A stretch of DNA of 64,000 bases from Trichobilharzia regenti (GCA_944472135.2 OX235266.1:14239925-14303924); one strand, 5' to 3'. Shown: positions 1 to 10,145, counted from the first letter of the stretch. Notes: generated by a model not told the origin, from the letters alone. Made by a program: numbers and translations.

Positions 1-672
1 TCTTCACTTATCTGGCTAGGAAGCGGGATTTCAACCACAAGCATTCGGAACGGATGACGATGTCAAAGCCAAACCAGTCAGAAAGGCAGGGTACACCTTC
101 ATCAACCTGAAACCAGTTTGGAAATCTTCTACACTCCGTCTCAGTATCAAGAACAAGATTCGGATCTTCAACAACAATGTGAAGTCAGTCAGTCAGTCAG
201 TGAGATCTTCTATACGCATCAGAAACTTGATCAGTGTTTGACGAAAGGGATTTCCAATAGGGTACTGCAAAAACTTTTATCACCAGCTGCCTTCCCTGCT
301 GACTTCATACTGAAGATCAAATGGCCAGAAAGAATTAGCAAAACAAGCAAGTCTGGCTTAAAAAAAACCAACAGGGGAGAACCGACTGCTCAGCAAATAT
401 GTAGGAGAAAAAGGAGATTGATCGGAAATATGTTGAGGAGGAGGCGGTCAGATAACATTGCGCACAATGCACACCACTGCTGGAGTGGAATCTGAGTGAT
501 AAGCGACTACTAGTGGATCGTCGTCAGTGCGAGGGTGACATTGAGCAGATAATGTGAGGAGGAGATGAGAGATTATGTGTAATCGTGGACACGGCTGAAG
601 ATGTCAAAAGAAAATAGAAGAAAGTGGAGATATGTTGTTCACGCCTTATATTCGACGCGGAAACCAAAGGAA
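1..672 (+). pseudogene. RTE-A LINE remnant, C-terminal and 3' end
   Basis: This is a decayed copy of the C-terminal region and 3' end of the RTE-like LINE that is nearly complete at 21271-24319. Recognisable pieces include the 'INLKPVW' segment near 105, the 'QICRRK' segment near 390, and the Arg/Trp-rich tail near 510-560. All are broken by frameshifts and in-frame stops. The copy ends in an (AAT)n tail near 672-690, as expected of RTE-type elements. It runs off the left edge of the window, so its 5' extent is unknown. There is no coding potential for a functional protein. Confidence 0.75.
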
Positions 673-714
673 TAATAATAATAGTAATTATTATTATTTA
701 TTATTATTATTGTA
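670..714. repeat. (AAT)n/(TTA)n tract joining two LINE tails
   Basis: A trinucleotide tract changes from AAT to TTA phase where the plus-strand RTE-A copy on the left meets a minus-strand RTE-A copy on the right. The two LINE tails therefore face each other tail to tail. Confidence 0.8.
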
Positions 715-1441
715 TCCTTTAGTTCCTAGAGGAACATAGGGCTTCAGCTGCGCACCTCCATTGCCTTCGGTTTCCTGACAACTTTTTCACCCTGTCTGTC
801 TGTCTGTCTGGATTCAACATAGAACTTGGCGCCGAAGTGCAGCAGTTCGAGTTTCCACGTTCCAAATAGCCCACAGAGGTAGACAAGAAGATGAGTGAAG
901 AGAATTAATAGAGTTTGACAAGTATAAGAGTGAAACAGAATGGGTAATTGTAGAAAGGAATATGAAAGATTACAGAGACTGAATACATCTGCGCTAGCCA
1001 TTGACAACGATTTTGAGCCATGTCACCTATAGTCTCCAGCCATTGATTCCTAGAGTCCCGAGGGCCCCAACCCGGAAGTCTGCATCTCCCTGCCTGACTC
1101 AGTTTAACTGTCAAGGATTTCATGGATTGATGCCATGTTTTTGTTTGGCCACCACTGGCTCTTTTCCAACCTGAACCTATGTCAGCTAGCAAAGCCCGTC
1201 GGGGGAGGCGGTGGTTAGGCATGCGCAGCACGTGACCTAGCCATCTTAGTCTATGTAACTTTATAGCCTCGTCGATTGATTTTCCCTCTTTGCCCAACAC
1301 TCTACGCCTAACATCACTTTTTCACCCTGCTCCAGGTCTGTCCACATGCTTTCATCTCCTCCTCGCATGACCTCCTCCAAGTCACCCTTGGACGACCAAC
1401 TCGCCACCTCCCTTTCGGGTTCCACTCGAGGGCTTGTCTAG
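715..1441 (-). mobile_element. RTE-A remnant (minus), split by RTE-B insertion
   Basis: Read on the minus strand, 715-794 and 1316-1441 form one RTE-A 3' end. It includes the 'AGCCCTATGTTCC' terminal block and the region encoding the Trp-rich C terminus. The two halves are separated by an unrelated LINE segment (795-1315). A perfect 14-bp duplication, ACTTTTTCACCCTG at 781-794 and 1316-1329, flanks that insertion, so the split is a genuine nested insertion and not a sequence gap. Confidence 0.85.
795..1315 (-). mobile_element. RTE-B LINE, 5'-truncated, nested with 14-bp TSD
   Basis: On the minus strand this encodes the C-terminal end of a second RTE-like LINE (RTE-B). The readable segments include '[19 protein letters not shown]' and 'RLPGWGPRD', closely matching the longer copy at 30448-31643. 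It is 5'-truncated and ends in a (CAGA)n-type tail, seen as CTGT repeats at 795-812. The 14-bp target duplication ACTTTTTCACCCTG flanks it, as expected for target-primed reverse transcription into the older RTE-A copy. Confidence 0.88.
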
Positions 1442-1561
1442 TGAGTTTTTGAGTCATATTATTTACATACCAAGAGGTGAATGATTAATTATATTGATTC
1501 TATGAGTTAGTAACTTCAACTGACATGTATATATAACAGTGTCTGGAATATTATGCTACTT

Positions 1562-1655
1562 GGGTTTGTTGAGATTAGCAGTGGGAACCAGGAGGTCCTT
1601 TTGTCCTACCTTTTAGTCCCATCATCTGGATATACCTGCCTCACTTAGAGAATCA
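1562..1655 (-). repeat. Smα-type element remnant with decayed hammerhead
   Basis: Reading the minus strand, the order 'TATCCAGATGATGGGAC', 'GTAGGACAAAAG', 'CCTGGTTCCCACTGCT' matches the schistosome Smα hammerhead layout of helix I, core, stem II and helix I'. The GAAA core block is mutated to CAAAA and the first core base is lost, so the ribozyme should be inactive. Element ends are unclear. Confidence 0.5.
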
Positions 1656-1689
1656 TGGTTCTGAACAGTAATTTGAAATGATATGGAAA

Positions 1690-2830
1690 ATTTTCAACTC
1701 ACGTGAATGAAGAAGTGAAGAAGAGTGCGAAGAAAGACAAAAGAGATTACCGCAAAACGCTGGTGACTGAACTAGAATATGTAGAAGGCAAAGGAGATCT
1801 CTGAATAGTATGCTAGATGACTAGATCTCTTTCCGTGAAAAGATCAACACACATGAAGCCAATGAAGGATGTTCAAGCTAACTTAATCATCAAAGAGAAG
1901 TAACACAGAAAACAAAGGATTCTTGAACCGATCACCACCCGAAACTGGCTTAGAAATACCACCAACAACTACAGAAAAACTGCCAGTGGACACCAACACC
2001 CCCCCCGAGAAAAGCAAAAGTCTTAAATACGATCAAGATACTGAAGTTCGGGAAGGCAGCACGACCAGACGGAATTCCCCCTGAAGCACTGAAAATGCAC
2101 CCAGGAACAGCAGCAGAGGTGCTCACGTCACTATTGCAAAATGTTTGGAAGGAAGTCCATCTTGTGAAACTACTGAAGTAGAACGATTTAAGACTTGGTA
2201 AGGACTGGCACAGAATCATACTCTTCTCCATGCCAACCACAATATTAACTCACATCATCCTGGAAAGAATAGAGGATACCATGAATGTAAAACTTTTCCC
2301 AGAGCAACATGGATTCAGGAAAAACAAAATCATGTGCAGACGGAATTACAACTCTACAAATCATTGTCATAGAAGTGAGCATAGAATTGTAATCAAATCT
2401 CTATTTCAGCTTTATCGACTTTGAAAATGCCTGTAACAGTGTTGACGGTGGAGTGTCACAAACTCTTATAAACCTCATTCAACAGCTGGCTGTATGACAA
2501 TACCACATATCAGGTGATCCACAGTGGAAAATTCAGCAAAGCGTTTAAAGTGAATACAGCAGTAAGGCAAAGCTGCCTACTATCACCGACGGTATTCCCA
2601 AATGTATTGGGTTGAGTCATACAGCACACTGTGGAAAGCCGGAAAACAGGCATATATTGGGGGACGAGAAGATTCTGGAAAATCTGGACTTCGCACACGC
2701 TTTATATCCAATGTCAAATAAACTCGAAAATTTACAGGTTAAAATCCACCGGATGGCAGAAGAAGCATCGAAGATAGGAATTCGCTTAAGCATAGAGAAG
2801 ACAGGTGCGAGGAAGCTATCTTACTTTGAC
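1690..2830 (+). pseudogene. RTE-A LINE remnant, RT region
   Basis: This decayed RTE-A copy collinearly matches the middle of the 21907-24294 ORF, from the Lys-rich linker ('KKSARED' equivalent near 1715) through the RT fingers and palm. 'PDGIP' is near 2070, 'ILERIED' near 2260, and the palm equivalent of the FADD box near 2690 has lost its motif ('LDFAHAL'). Multiple frameshifts and stops leave no usable ORF. The copy ends abruptly near 2830 without a LINE tail. Confidence 0.72.
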
Positions 2831-2960
2831 AGGATAATAGTTAGTAATTGGTGTAATGCGTTCATTCCTTTGTTTGCTGCAGGCAAAATTCTATCAGTCA
2901 AGTTCTTAATGTGACTACCATGCCACTAGATGGTTGGCCATCAGGGTTCACTGTGAACTC

Positions 2961-3297
2961 TTGATATTAAATGGTTGCAAGCAGTCGGCAGGAAGCGTCG
3001 CCTGACCTATGTTTCGTGCTAGTTGGCACCCACCACCAGTCAACAAAGCTCATCTACAACCTTGAAGGAACTCATGTGCCCTCCGAGACTCAAATCCGTG
3101 TCACTCAGTGGTACAGTGTTAGAGACGTTAGCACTGAGCCATTCAGGCTCTCGGTCTGCAGCATTGAGTGACACACGTTCCAATCTCATAAGGGACGTGC
3201 GTTCCTCTAAGGTTGCAGATACCTCTTGCTAAGTGACTGGTGAGCGCCGAATAACACGAAACCTAGGTAGTGTCTAAGGCTTCCTTCCGACTGCCGT
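2961..3297. mobile_element. Short element with ~60-bp terminal inverted repeats (MITE-like)
   Basis: The left end (about 2968-3035) and the reverse complement of the right end (about 3230-3297) align over roughly 60 bases. The shared order is GCAGTCGG, GGAAGC, CTATGTTTCGTG (CTAGGTTTCGTG in the other arm), then CACCAGTCA. The interior is about 200 bp with no convincing protein. A related left end occurs near 52090. Long inverted ends with a short non-coding core suggest a non-autonomous DNA transposon. I could not identify a clean target duplication, so the superfamily is open. Confidence 0.6.
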
Positions 3298-3299
3298 CA

Positions 3300-3960
3300 A
3301 TTATCTAATATTAAGATATAATAATATGAAACATTTCCATATCCCATGAATTAAAAGTCAATCTGAACGAAGAATATTTTTTTCAATAATTTCTCCGCTT
3401 CAGGTTCTTACAGTTATAAAATAGAATATTTCTGGTCGTTACAGTCATAATAGCCAGTCATGCAGCGGATACATTTTTAACGTAGAATAACAGATTAGTA
3501 GTTATGCGGTGTCAAAATAAATAGTCGTATTTGTGTGTGAGACAAACGTGCTCTAGACTGAAATCGATTACAAAATATTTCAGTAAAATGGGAGACAATG
3601 GTGGTGATTAGTCGTCATAATAGATTTGTAGAGTATGGGGTAGGTAAATTGACAAATCAGTTCAAGGTTATGAAAGGTGTTAGCTGAGTGAATTGCTAGT
3701 ACAATGTGGTATGTATTAAAGAGGAGATAGATGGTAATAGTAGACTGCAATTACAGGTTCATAATGAAATAACGAATGTGTGGAATGAAACAGGTGAAGG
3801 CATAAATTGAGAAAAGAGATAATATCACTAATAATAAGTCCAGATAGTAATAATGGAAAATTCGATAGTATTGAGAAAATGTTTGCATGAAGGACATAAA
3901 TTATGACGACTAATAATAATAATCGTAATGAAAATAAGCAATGTGAAAAAAGCCAAGAGA
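3300..3960. other. No gene seen
   Basis: This AT-rich stretch has no convincing ORF, RNA gene or repeat with a recognisable family. It may hold the decayed 3' untranslated part of the PLE fragment that follows on the minus strand. Confidence 0.4.
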
Positions 3961-3961
3961 G

Positions 3962-4405
3962 TTAAGGGGAAGGAGCACTCTTGGTGAGAAGAAGAATCAT
4001 CAATCCAAGTTTGGCCACGGTAGGAACGTGTTCATTTTGGATACAAAGTTCCGGTTCAGTTGATCTTATTGCAACAGCTTCAGCTGTGTGTAGGAGACGT
4101 AAGCGAACTGTACGTGATAACAACTTCGGAATTCGGTATATAACCCTGAAAGCTGTGTTGACATTGATGCGATGTCTAGTATCGACCAAGTGTGAGTGGA
4201 TCGAGCTTTTTATGCACTTAATTTCCCCCCTGCTGAACCAAGCTGGTAAGTGTTCTCGAACCCGTAGACGAACCTGTCTAACCGTGCGCCCTACATAACT
4301 TGAACCACAGGAACAATTGAAATGGCATATCCATGAAAAAGAGTTAAGGTTAGGTAAGACAACTTTGAGTAGCTGGGTGAACATTGGTCAGCTACTGAAG
4401 AATAG
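3962..4405 (-). pseudogene. PLE fragment: GIY-YIG endonuclease end
   Basis: The minus strand encodes a 140-residue open stretch resembling the C-terminal GIY-YIG nuclease of Penelope-like elements. It shows 'CSCGSSYVGRT', then 'RVREHLPAWF', a conserved 'SSIHSHLVDT' block, and a C-terminal 'TAEAVAI' with 'ELCIQ'. This matches the end of the complete PLE ORF at 12926-14389 block by block, and the RT is missing. The divergence from that copy shows it is an older or separate PLE lineage. It retains an open frame, but as a fragment it is unlikely to be functional. Confidence 0.75.
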
Positions 4406-4748
4406 ACACAGACGTGTAAAGTAGAAAGATTTCTTGATCGCCCTGATTAAACATTGCGATGGAATCTCCGCAAGAGTATCTCCCTTGAATTGGAGACGCA
4501 AAAAAAAGAGGCTTTTACTTCACCGTTGCCAGTTCATCTAATATTAAGCCACCACACCGCCAAACACAAACAACGAGAGGAATCTGAAGAAAGTCAAATC
4601 ATTCACTCATCTAGCAAAAACTCTTTACAGGCGGGGTAGATTAGGATTCCAAAGTCAGGATCGGAAAAGAGAAACAGACCTTCGTTAACTTGAAATCACT
4701 TTGGAAATATCTTGCACTGAGGATTAAGAAAGAGATTTAGATTTTCAA

Positions 4749-5167
4749 GTGATGGTTTGTAGGGATTTGATTGGTTTCAGGATTTCATCATGAGCTGACA
4801 TTAGTTAGAGAACCATTGGAAAACCTGGAAGTACTGGACAGCTGTTTCGTCAGCCTAGTTTGGGACTCTTCAGCAGTACGCACCCACCGCCATCGTTCGA
4901 ACCCAGGACCTTCCGGTTACAAGGTGAGCCAGCGCGTAGACCATTAAGCCACTGGGACCCGATCCAATGGTCCTTGAATTCTAACTTCTGCCAATTCACG
5001 ACATAGCGCAACCGCTAGCCAATGTCTTCGGCGAGTATTTGTCCTCACACCCAACCGGCTGCACCCTACTGGTCACGACTTCTCACTCCAACCCAGGTAA
5101 CTACCTACCTGAATAGGGCCAGTCGCCAGTGAGCATCTCATTGGTATTCAAGTGATGGTTTGTAGGT
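4749..5167 (-). mobile_element. Hammerhead-SINE (tRNA-like promoter + ribozyme), 13-bp TSD
   Basis: This is a tRNA-derived retroposon read on the minus strand. It has an A-box-like TGGCTTAATGG, a B-box GGTTCGAACGA near 4898 (canonical in sister copies), then a type I hammerhead (4831-4879) and a 3' part ending CCTACAAACCATCAC. The element is terminally redundant: the same 15 or so bases, GTGATGGTTTGTAGG, lie at both ends. A perfect 13-bp duplication (TTTAGATTTTCAA) flanks it. The redundancy fits copying from a multimeric or circular RNA. It lacks protein-coding capacity and must borrow a reverse transcriptase. Confidence 0.85.
4831..4879 (-). ncRNA. Type I hammerhead ribozyme (SINE copy)
   Basis: On the minus strand, helix I is GTACTG paired with CAGTAC. 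The core is CTGAAGA (a valid CUGANGA), the second core block is GAAA, stem III is the short palindrome ACAGCTGT, and cleavage is predicted after GTC. Stem II (GTC/GAC) is weakened by a two-base insertion (GGCTGAC where sister copies have GGAC). The core is intact, so activity is possible but slower. Confidence 0.7.
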
Positions 5168-5381
5168 TTAGATTTTCAACACCAATATTAAATCAGTCAC
5201 TTCTTCTTCTGGAAAGTTCAGAGACTTGACGCGTCACGAAGGGCATTTCCAACAGACCACTGTAGACGTTCATCAACAACTGCCTTAGCTGGATCAATAT
5301 CAGATGAACATCAGATGCTCCACCCAAAAAGATAAGCAAGAAGGAACTAAGACAGATAACGAACCAACGAATAAGCTATTA

Positions 5382-6047
5382 GTTCAGGTTAGATCACGGA
5401 GTGATATCAGTTATAGAACCATTGAAAACCAGCCAGGGAGTACTGGACAGCCGTCTCGTCCCCTAGTTTGGAACTTTTCAGCAGTACGCACCCAGCGCCA
5501 AGGCTTGAACTCAGCACCTTCTGGTTACAAGGCAAGCTAGCAGAACATTCAGCCACTGGGACCCGATTCAGTGGCCACTGCATGAATTCTAACTTATACC
5601 AATTCATGTTTATAACGTGACTGGCACCAAACAGTGTTTGTCTCAGGTAAGACCACGGAGTGATATCAGTTATAGAACCATTGAAAACCAGCCAGGGAGT
5701 ACTGGAAGGCTGTTTCTTTCTAGCTTGCGACTCATCGGCAGTAAGCACCTACTGGATTTCGAACCCAGGACCTTCCGGTTACAAGGCAGGCTCGTATACC
5801 ATTCTTGAAAATTATTCTGATGCTCGCTAGTGACTAACTACAGGATGAAGTCGCTTGGGGTTCCAGTGAGAAGTCGTAACCAGTGGGGTCCATCGTCCCT
5901 CCCAACTGCTTACTGCCGATGAGTCGCAAGCTAGAAAGGAACAGCTTTCCAGTACTTCCTGTCTGGTTTTCAATGATTCTATAACTGATATCACTCCGTG
6001 GTCTTACCTGAGACAAACAGAATCCCTACATACTAATTTCTGAAGAG
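5382..6047. mobile_element. Hammerhead-SINE multimer: two minus units then one plus unit, 10-bp TSD
   Basis: This block contains two tandem minus-strand units (about 5382-5640 and 5641-5830) followed by a plus-strand unit (about 5832-6016 plus 3' flank). The outer minus unit at 5639-5750 and the plus unit at 5905-6016 form a long inverted repeat. The whole block is flanked by one 10-bp duplication, TAAGCTATTA (5372-5381, 6048-6057), inside an RTE-A copy, so it arrived as one insertion. The ribozymes here are decayed: CTGAAAA core in the first, CCGATGA in the others. Confidence 0.8.
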
Positions 6048-6473
6048 TAAGCTATTACTCAACATGCATCCTGAAGGAAATGTGGGGATGCATTAGACAC
6101 ACGCTAAGGAAACCGATGAGTTACATCACTTGTTGCGTCGTCAAGTGGAATCCTAATGCAAACCGTTGAGTCAGGCTTCGGAGATTCTTTGAGGACAAGG
6201 AGATGGAGACTAGTCACGTATTTAAACTGTTAACACACCTAAAACTAATTAACTTTTCAAATAGTTACAGGGATAAATTTCTTAACTTTGAATAAAAAAC
6301 TGTTTTTCAATTCAACTCTGTCCAGACAATTTGAAGTTAAATTTTAAAGGTCACTCACTAGAAAATGCTTTTTTTTCAAATGTTAAAAACACCACAAAAT
6401 TTCATAGTGAAGAATATTATTTTTTTTTTTTAAAGATTTTAAATGAACGATTTTACTGATTATTAAGGGATAG

Positions 6474-6502
6474 ATAGATAGATAGATAGATAGCTAGATA
6501 GA
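6474..6502 (+). repeat. (GATA)n microsatellite
   Basis: A short array of GATA repeats with one interruption near 6493. The surrounding 6220-6860 is AT-rich and shows no gene; a (GA)n run lies at 6668-6683. Confidence 0.9.
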
Positions 6503-6869
6503 TGGAATGAAGACACGTGATGATTATTGATCGATACTATTACCGCTTCTGACCAATCAAATTACGCTTGTCCTTAAAATACTAACTATCTTATCTGTTA
6601 ACGATCAATACTTTGTGTATTCCATGCTGTGCATAAATAACCTAATGTAGTGGGAAATAAGTATAAGAGAGAGAGAGAGAGAAAAAAAATCACTCAGTCA
6701 CATTCTTTTTGAACATCTCTGTATTTTAGAAAGTTGAAATAAAAATCCAAAGTATACGAAAAGTTAATTTCACCTAACACTCAAAGGATGTCGCTCAGTT
6801 ACTTGATTTAATAAATGGTGATCAAGAAATCAAGTAGATACATGCTCTAAACTATTAACCACTGAATTT

Positions 6870-7505
6870 CATCATGAGATGATATCGGTGAGAGTGACAT
6901 TGAGAAACCAGCTGCAAGTAGTAGTGGACACAAACGTTTCGCCCCCAGTTTGAGACTCTTCGGTAGTACACACCTACAAACCCAGGACCTTCCAGTTAAG
7001 CGATCTAGTGGCCAGTTCAATAATTTCAACTTCTACCACTTCATACACGATATAGCGCAACTAACACTAGCCAACATCATCGGTGGCAAGTATTTGTTCT
7101 CAAACTCAACCTGCTGTACCCAACTGATCACGAATTCCCACTAGCTCACCAGCAATTGGACCTACTCCACTAGGTAGTTATCTGGATGGTTCTACTGGGA
7201 ATTCGTGATCAGTTGGGTACAGCTGATAGAGTGTGAGGATAAATACTTGCCACCGATGATACTGCCTAGTGCCAGTTGCGCTATATCGTAGGTGAATTGT
7301 CAGAAGTTGGAATTCCTGTACTGGCCATTCAACCGATTCCCAGTGGCTGAATAGTCTACAAGCTTGCCTTGTAATCGGAAGGTAGTGAGTTCGAACCCCT
7401 TGGTGTGAGTGACTACTAATGAAGAGTCCCAAACTGTGCTAACGAAACAGCCATCCAGTATTCACTGCTTTTTTCGTCCATTGGTTCTCTAACCGATGCC
7501 AGTTC
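6870..7505. mobile_element. Hammerhead-SINE foldback (minus arm, plus arm)
   Basis: A minus-strand copy (about 6870-7145) is joined head to head with a plus-strand copy (about 7190-7505). The central parts form an inverted repeat, for example GGGAATTCGTGATCAGTTGGG against its complement near 7125. Both ribozymes are decayed: the plus copy has ATGAAGA instead of CTGAAGA near 7430. The plus arm runs directly into a PLE segment at about 7508 rather than ending normally. Confidence 0.75.
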
Positions 7506-8062
7506 ACATGCGAAAAACATTACATTGGTCAAAGTGGATGTCTCATTCGTCTTCGTATCTATGATCATAAGCTAACCGTCAAAAGACACGTCATCCACTT
7601 GCTCATATCGTCTCACTACATACAGACAACTATGGACATCAATTCAACTAGGACCAGCAGCGTTCAAATATAAGACAGAGGAAACAAAAAGAATGCTAAA
7701 GAATTTTTAAAAGCCTGTTTCGTATTCCAGTGAATCATCAATCAATAGACACATCGAGATAGACAGAATTTATCAACCGATAAGAAAGAAACCTCACAGA
7801 GAAAGGGTCAAATTTCAAGTCAAAGAAACAATCAGTTCTAATACAAGTAGCCTAGAGGGTGTGACAAACTCACAGAAACAACCAATCACATTCAAGGTCA
7901 CCAGGGAATATGACTAATAAACTCATGAAGAAATCTAAAAGCTCACTTCAGCGAATTGAAGTATGCGCTGAAGATGTCGCCTAGTAGGGCAATGAAAGCT
8001 TCGCAGATTAACTATCCAGCTCAGAGAACACAACCACATCCAAATCTTCTCCACGATATGTA
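7506..8062 (+). pseudogene. PLE-2 fragment: GIY-YIG start to 3' end
   Basis: This is part of a PLE lineage (PLE-2) distinct from the one at 12926. The frame reads 'CEKHYIGQSG' then 'RLRIYDHKLTVKRH', the core of a GIY-YIG nuclease, but breaks soon after. From 7560 to 8050 it matches 55780-56190 almost line by line, including the 3' untranslated part and the hammerhead-like fold at 7962-8010. The upstream RT is absent, and the left border is fused to a hammerhead-SINE. Confidence 0.7.
7962..8010 (+). ncRNA. PLE-type minimal hammerhead ribozyme candidate
   Basis: Helix I is TGCG paired with CGCA. The core is CTGAAGA followed by T, stem II is partial (GTCGCC against GGGCAA), then GAAA, and stem III is only AGCT, with predicted cleavage just before CGCAG. 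Such very short stem III hammerheads are known in Penelope-like elements. Stem II has mismatches, so this copy may be weak. The second copy is at 55281-55328 (minus). Confidence 0.5.
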
Positions 8063-8560
8063 GATCTTAACACTAGGTGGCTGTTTCACTCGCTTGAGGC
8101 CCAATTCATCACTGGTGTATCCAGTTTGACTCAATCCAAGTAGCCAAATCAGTTATGTTAATATGTTTGTTCTCCTGGTTACCATTTATGACATCAATCA
8201 GGACAAATATGGTTGTCATATGAATAATTTCAGTTTGGAGAGGAAACTGTGGTTGAATTCCACCTCAGATTGTGTAAATCGTTAGCTAATTTATGAAACG
8301 CGAATATGATTTATGATAATAACAATTGCGCCAAGTAGTTAACACCATAAAGCGGTTAGTTTGAAGTGATTAGACTACCTGAACTAAGCCGAACCAGGTA
8401 AACGGCTAATGACATCAGCTCCAAACCAGCAAAACGTTAATCGTTTAAATTTAAACTCGTTTTAAATGATATTATGCTATATAGGAGATTAAAACAAGTG
8501 ACGAGGAGAAGAAGAAATGCAGGACTCTAATCTACTTACTCGGGTATAAATTGTTTAAGT
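8063..8560. other. No gene seen
   Basis: There is no convincing ORF or repeat family between the PLE-2 3' end and the next PLE fragment. The composition is ordinary AT-rich intergenic. Confidence 0.4.
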
Positions 8561-9259
8561 AGCTTGAAGATCCCCATTGAGTTATAATACCCAGTGTTCG
8601 CTTTCCAAACGTATCACCGAACACTTACCAATATGGTTTTACAAAGGAGAAAAACGATGTCCCCGCAGCTCCATCTTAGAACATCTGATAGAATCCGGAC
8701 ACCAAGCTACACCGCAAACAAACTTCAAAGTCGTCTGCAGAGTAAGAAATAGTCTTCTTAAAGGTGTACGAATCAAACTTCTTCAAACTGCAGAAGCAAT
8801 GGCGATTCACTTGCTAAGTCCTGAACTCTGTATACAAAAAGAAGTTAGTTCAATCACTACACTTGCGATGGACGTAATATATCCTATTACCTGACAAGTA
8901 AATTCTACCTAATCTGTTTTTTTGTCTGAGTCTGCATTAGTGTTATTTTGTCTTCTTAATTGTAATATTTTGCATTTTCAACTTTCTTGTTCTCTACCCC
9001 CACCCGATTTAATTTCTACACCTCACTACCACCGTTACTGACTTCACTTGACCAACGCTCAATTTCTGGTCATTCATTTATGTTACGTCATCCAACTTAT
9101 TTGCTCAATTTCAGTTCTAATTTAAATGGCATTATTCTCTACCCCACTTCTACTTAGTCTCTCTCTACCTGTAATTAACTCTGTTGCTACCCTGACCTAC
9201 GTTGAAACATTTTAGTCAATTATATTACATCATCTAACTTGCTAATTAACTCAATCTTA

Positions 9260-9636
9260 TTCAAGTGATGGTTTGTAGGGATTTGATTGGTTTCAGGATT
9301 TCATCGTGAGCTGATATTAGTTAGAGAACCATTGGAAAACCTGGAAGTACTGGACAGCTGTTTCGTCAGCCTAGTTTGGGACACTTCAGCAATACGCACC
9401 CACCGGGATTCGAACCCAGGACCTTCCGGCTACAAGGTGAGCCAGCGCGTAGACCATTAAGCCACTGGGACCCGTTCCAGTGGTCCTTGAATTCTGACTT
9501 CTGCCAATTCACGACATAGCGCAACCGCTAGCCAATGTCTTCGGCGAGTATTTGTCCACACGCCCGACCGGCTGCACCCTACTGGTCACGACTTCTCACT
9601 GCAACCCAGGTAACTACCTACCTGAATGGGGCCAGA
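9260..9636 (-). mobile_element. Hammerhead-SINE, 12-bp TSD
   Basis: This is a 377-bp minus-strand copy close in sequence to 4749-5167. It carries a B box GGTTCGAATCC near 9415 and a ribozyme at 9347-9395. A perfect 12-bp duplication, AACTCAATCTTA (9248-9259 and 9637-9648), flanks it. The ribozyme core has CTGAAGT, so the essential last A is lost and it should be inactive. Confidence 0.85.
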
Positions 9637-9780
9637 AACTCAATCTTACTTTAGTTGCTGTCTGATTAACCTTGTTTCTATATTAGATCATTCTTGTATT
9701 ACCTGATTAATTATCTAAACTTGACAAACCTCATGTACACAGACAAACACACACACAAATAATTATATATTAATGCAATT

Positions 9781-9832
9781 GTACAGCTATGTGAATAAAT
9801 TTGCTGTCGAAAATAAGAGTCTCTTCGCTGAA
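9781..9832 (+). ncRNA. PLE-1 3'-terminal hammerhead-like fold
   Basis: The block can fold with CAGC pairing to GCTG as helix I. It has GAAA, then an AAGAG/CTCTT stem III, and a predicted cleavage position at TTC just before GCTG. The first core block reads CTATGTGA rather than CUGANGA, so activity is doubtful. The same layout recurs at 14770-14815, 62719-62765 and, on the minus strand, 12736-12781 and 59519-59567. Confidence 0.4.
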
Positions 9833-9924
9833 TGTCTTCTTTTTTTCATACAAATTGTTGATTAAAAGTCTGTGAAGTTGAATAAAGATGAACTTTTATA
9901 GATTTCAAAGGTGGTGTTTTGGTT

Positions 9925-10145
9925 CTTAAGTTAAATCACCAATTGATTTTAGTCAGAGAACCATTGAAAACCAGGGAGTACTGGATAGCTATAGCATCGG
10001 ATCTTAGAACTCTAAGGCAAGACGCAGTCATGACCCCATCCCCCAGAGACACCAAACCCCTAGTCAGTCTTCAGTTGACCTGGCGAGCTTAGTGAACATT
10101 CAACAGGTGGGACATAATCCGGTGGTCAGCCTGTGAATTCTAACT
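9925..10145 (-). repeat. Hammerhead-SINE remnant
   Basis: The 3' half of a minus-strand copy is recognisable from AGAGAACCATTGAAAACC and GGGAGTACTGGATAGCT. The ribozyme and B-box regions are scrambled, so no active motif remains. Confidence 0.6.

Larger units (their letters stand above)
4615..6215 (+). mobile_element. RTE-A remnant carrying two hammerhead-SINE insertions
   Basis: Three plus-strand pieces (4615-4748, 5168-5381 and about 6058-6215) form one RTE-A C-terminal region when read in order. They contain the 'KETF'-like segment, the 'ISDEHQMLHPKR' region and the 'GCIRHTLRKP' region in turn. The gaps are filled by hammerhead-SINE material, each bounded by a direct target duplication: TTTAGATTTTCAA (4736-4748 and 5168-5180) and TAAGCTATTA (5372-5381 and 6048-6057). 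Confidence 0.8.
8560..9850 (+). pseudogene. PLE-1-like fragment with hammerhead-SINE inside its 3'UTR
   Basis: The open stretch 8577-8894 encodes the distal GIY-YIG region and C terminus: 'KRITEHLPIWF', 'SSILEHLIESGH', 'LLQTAEAMAI', 'ELCIQKE'. The long 3' untranslated part continues to the terminal block near 9781-9832 (GTACAGCT ... CTCTTCGCTGAA) that PLE-1 copies share. The 3'UTR is interrupted at 9260-9636 by a hammerhead-SINE with a 12-bp duplication. RT and N terminus are missing. Confidence 0.78.

Noticed and set aside
6474..6502. CRISPR-like array
   Set aside because: Plain GATA microsatellite without spacers.
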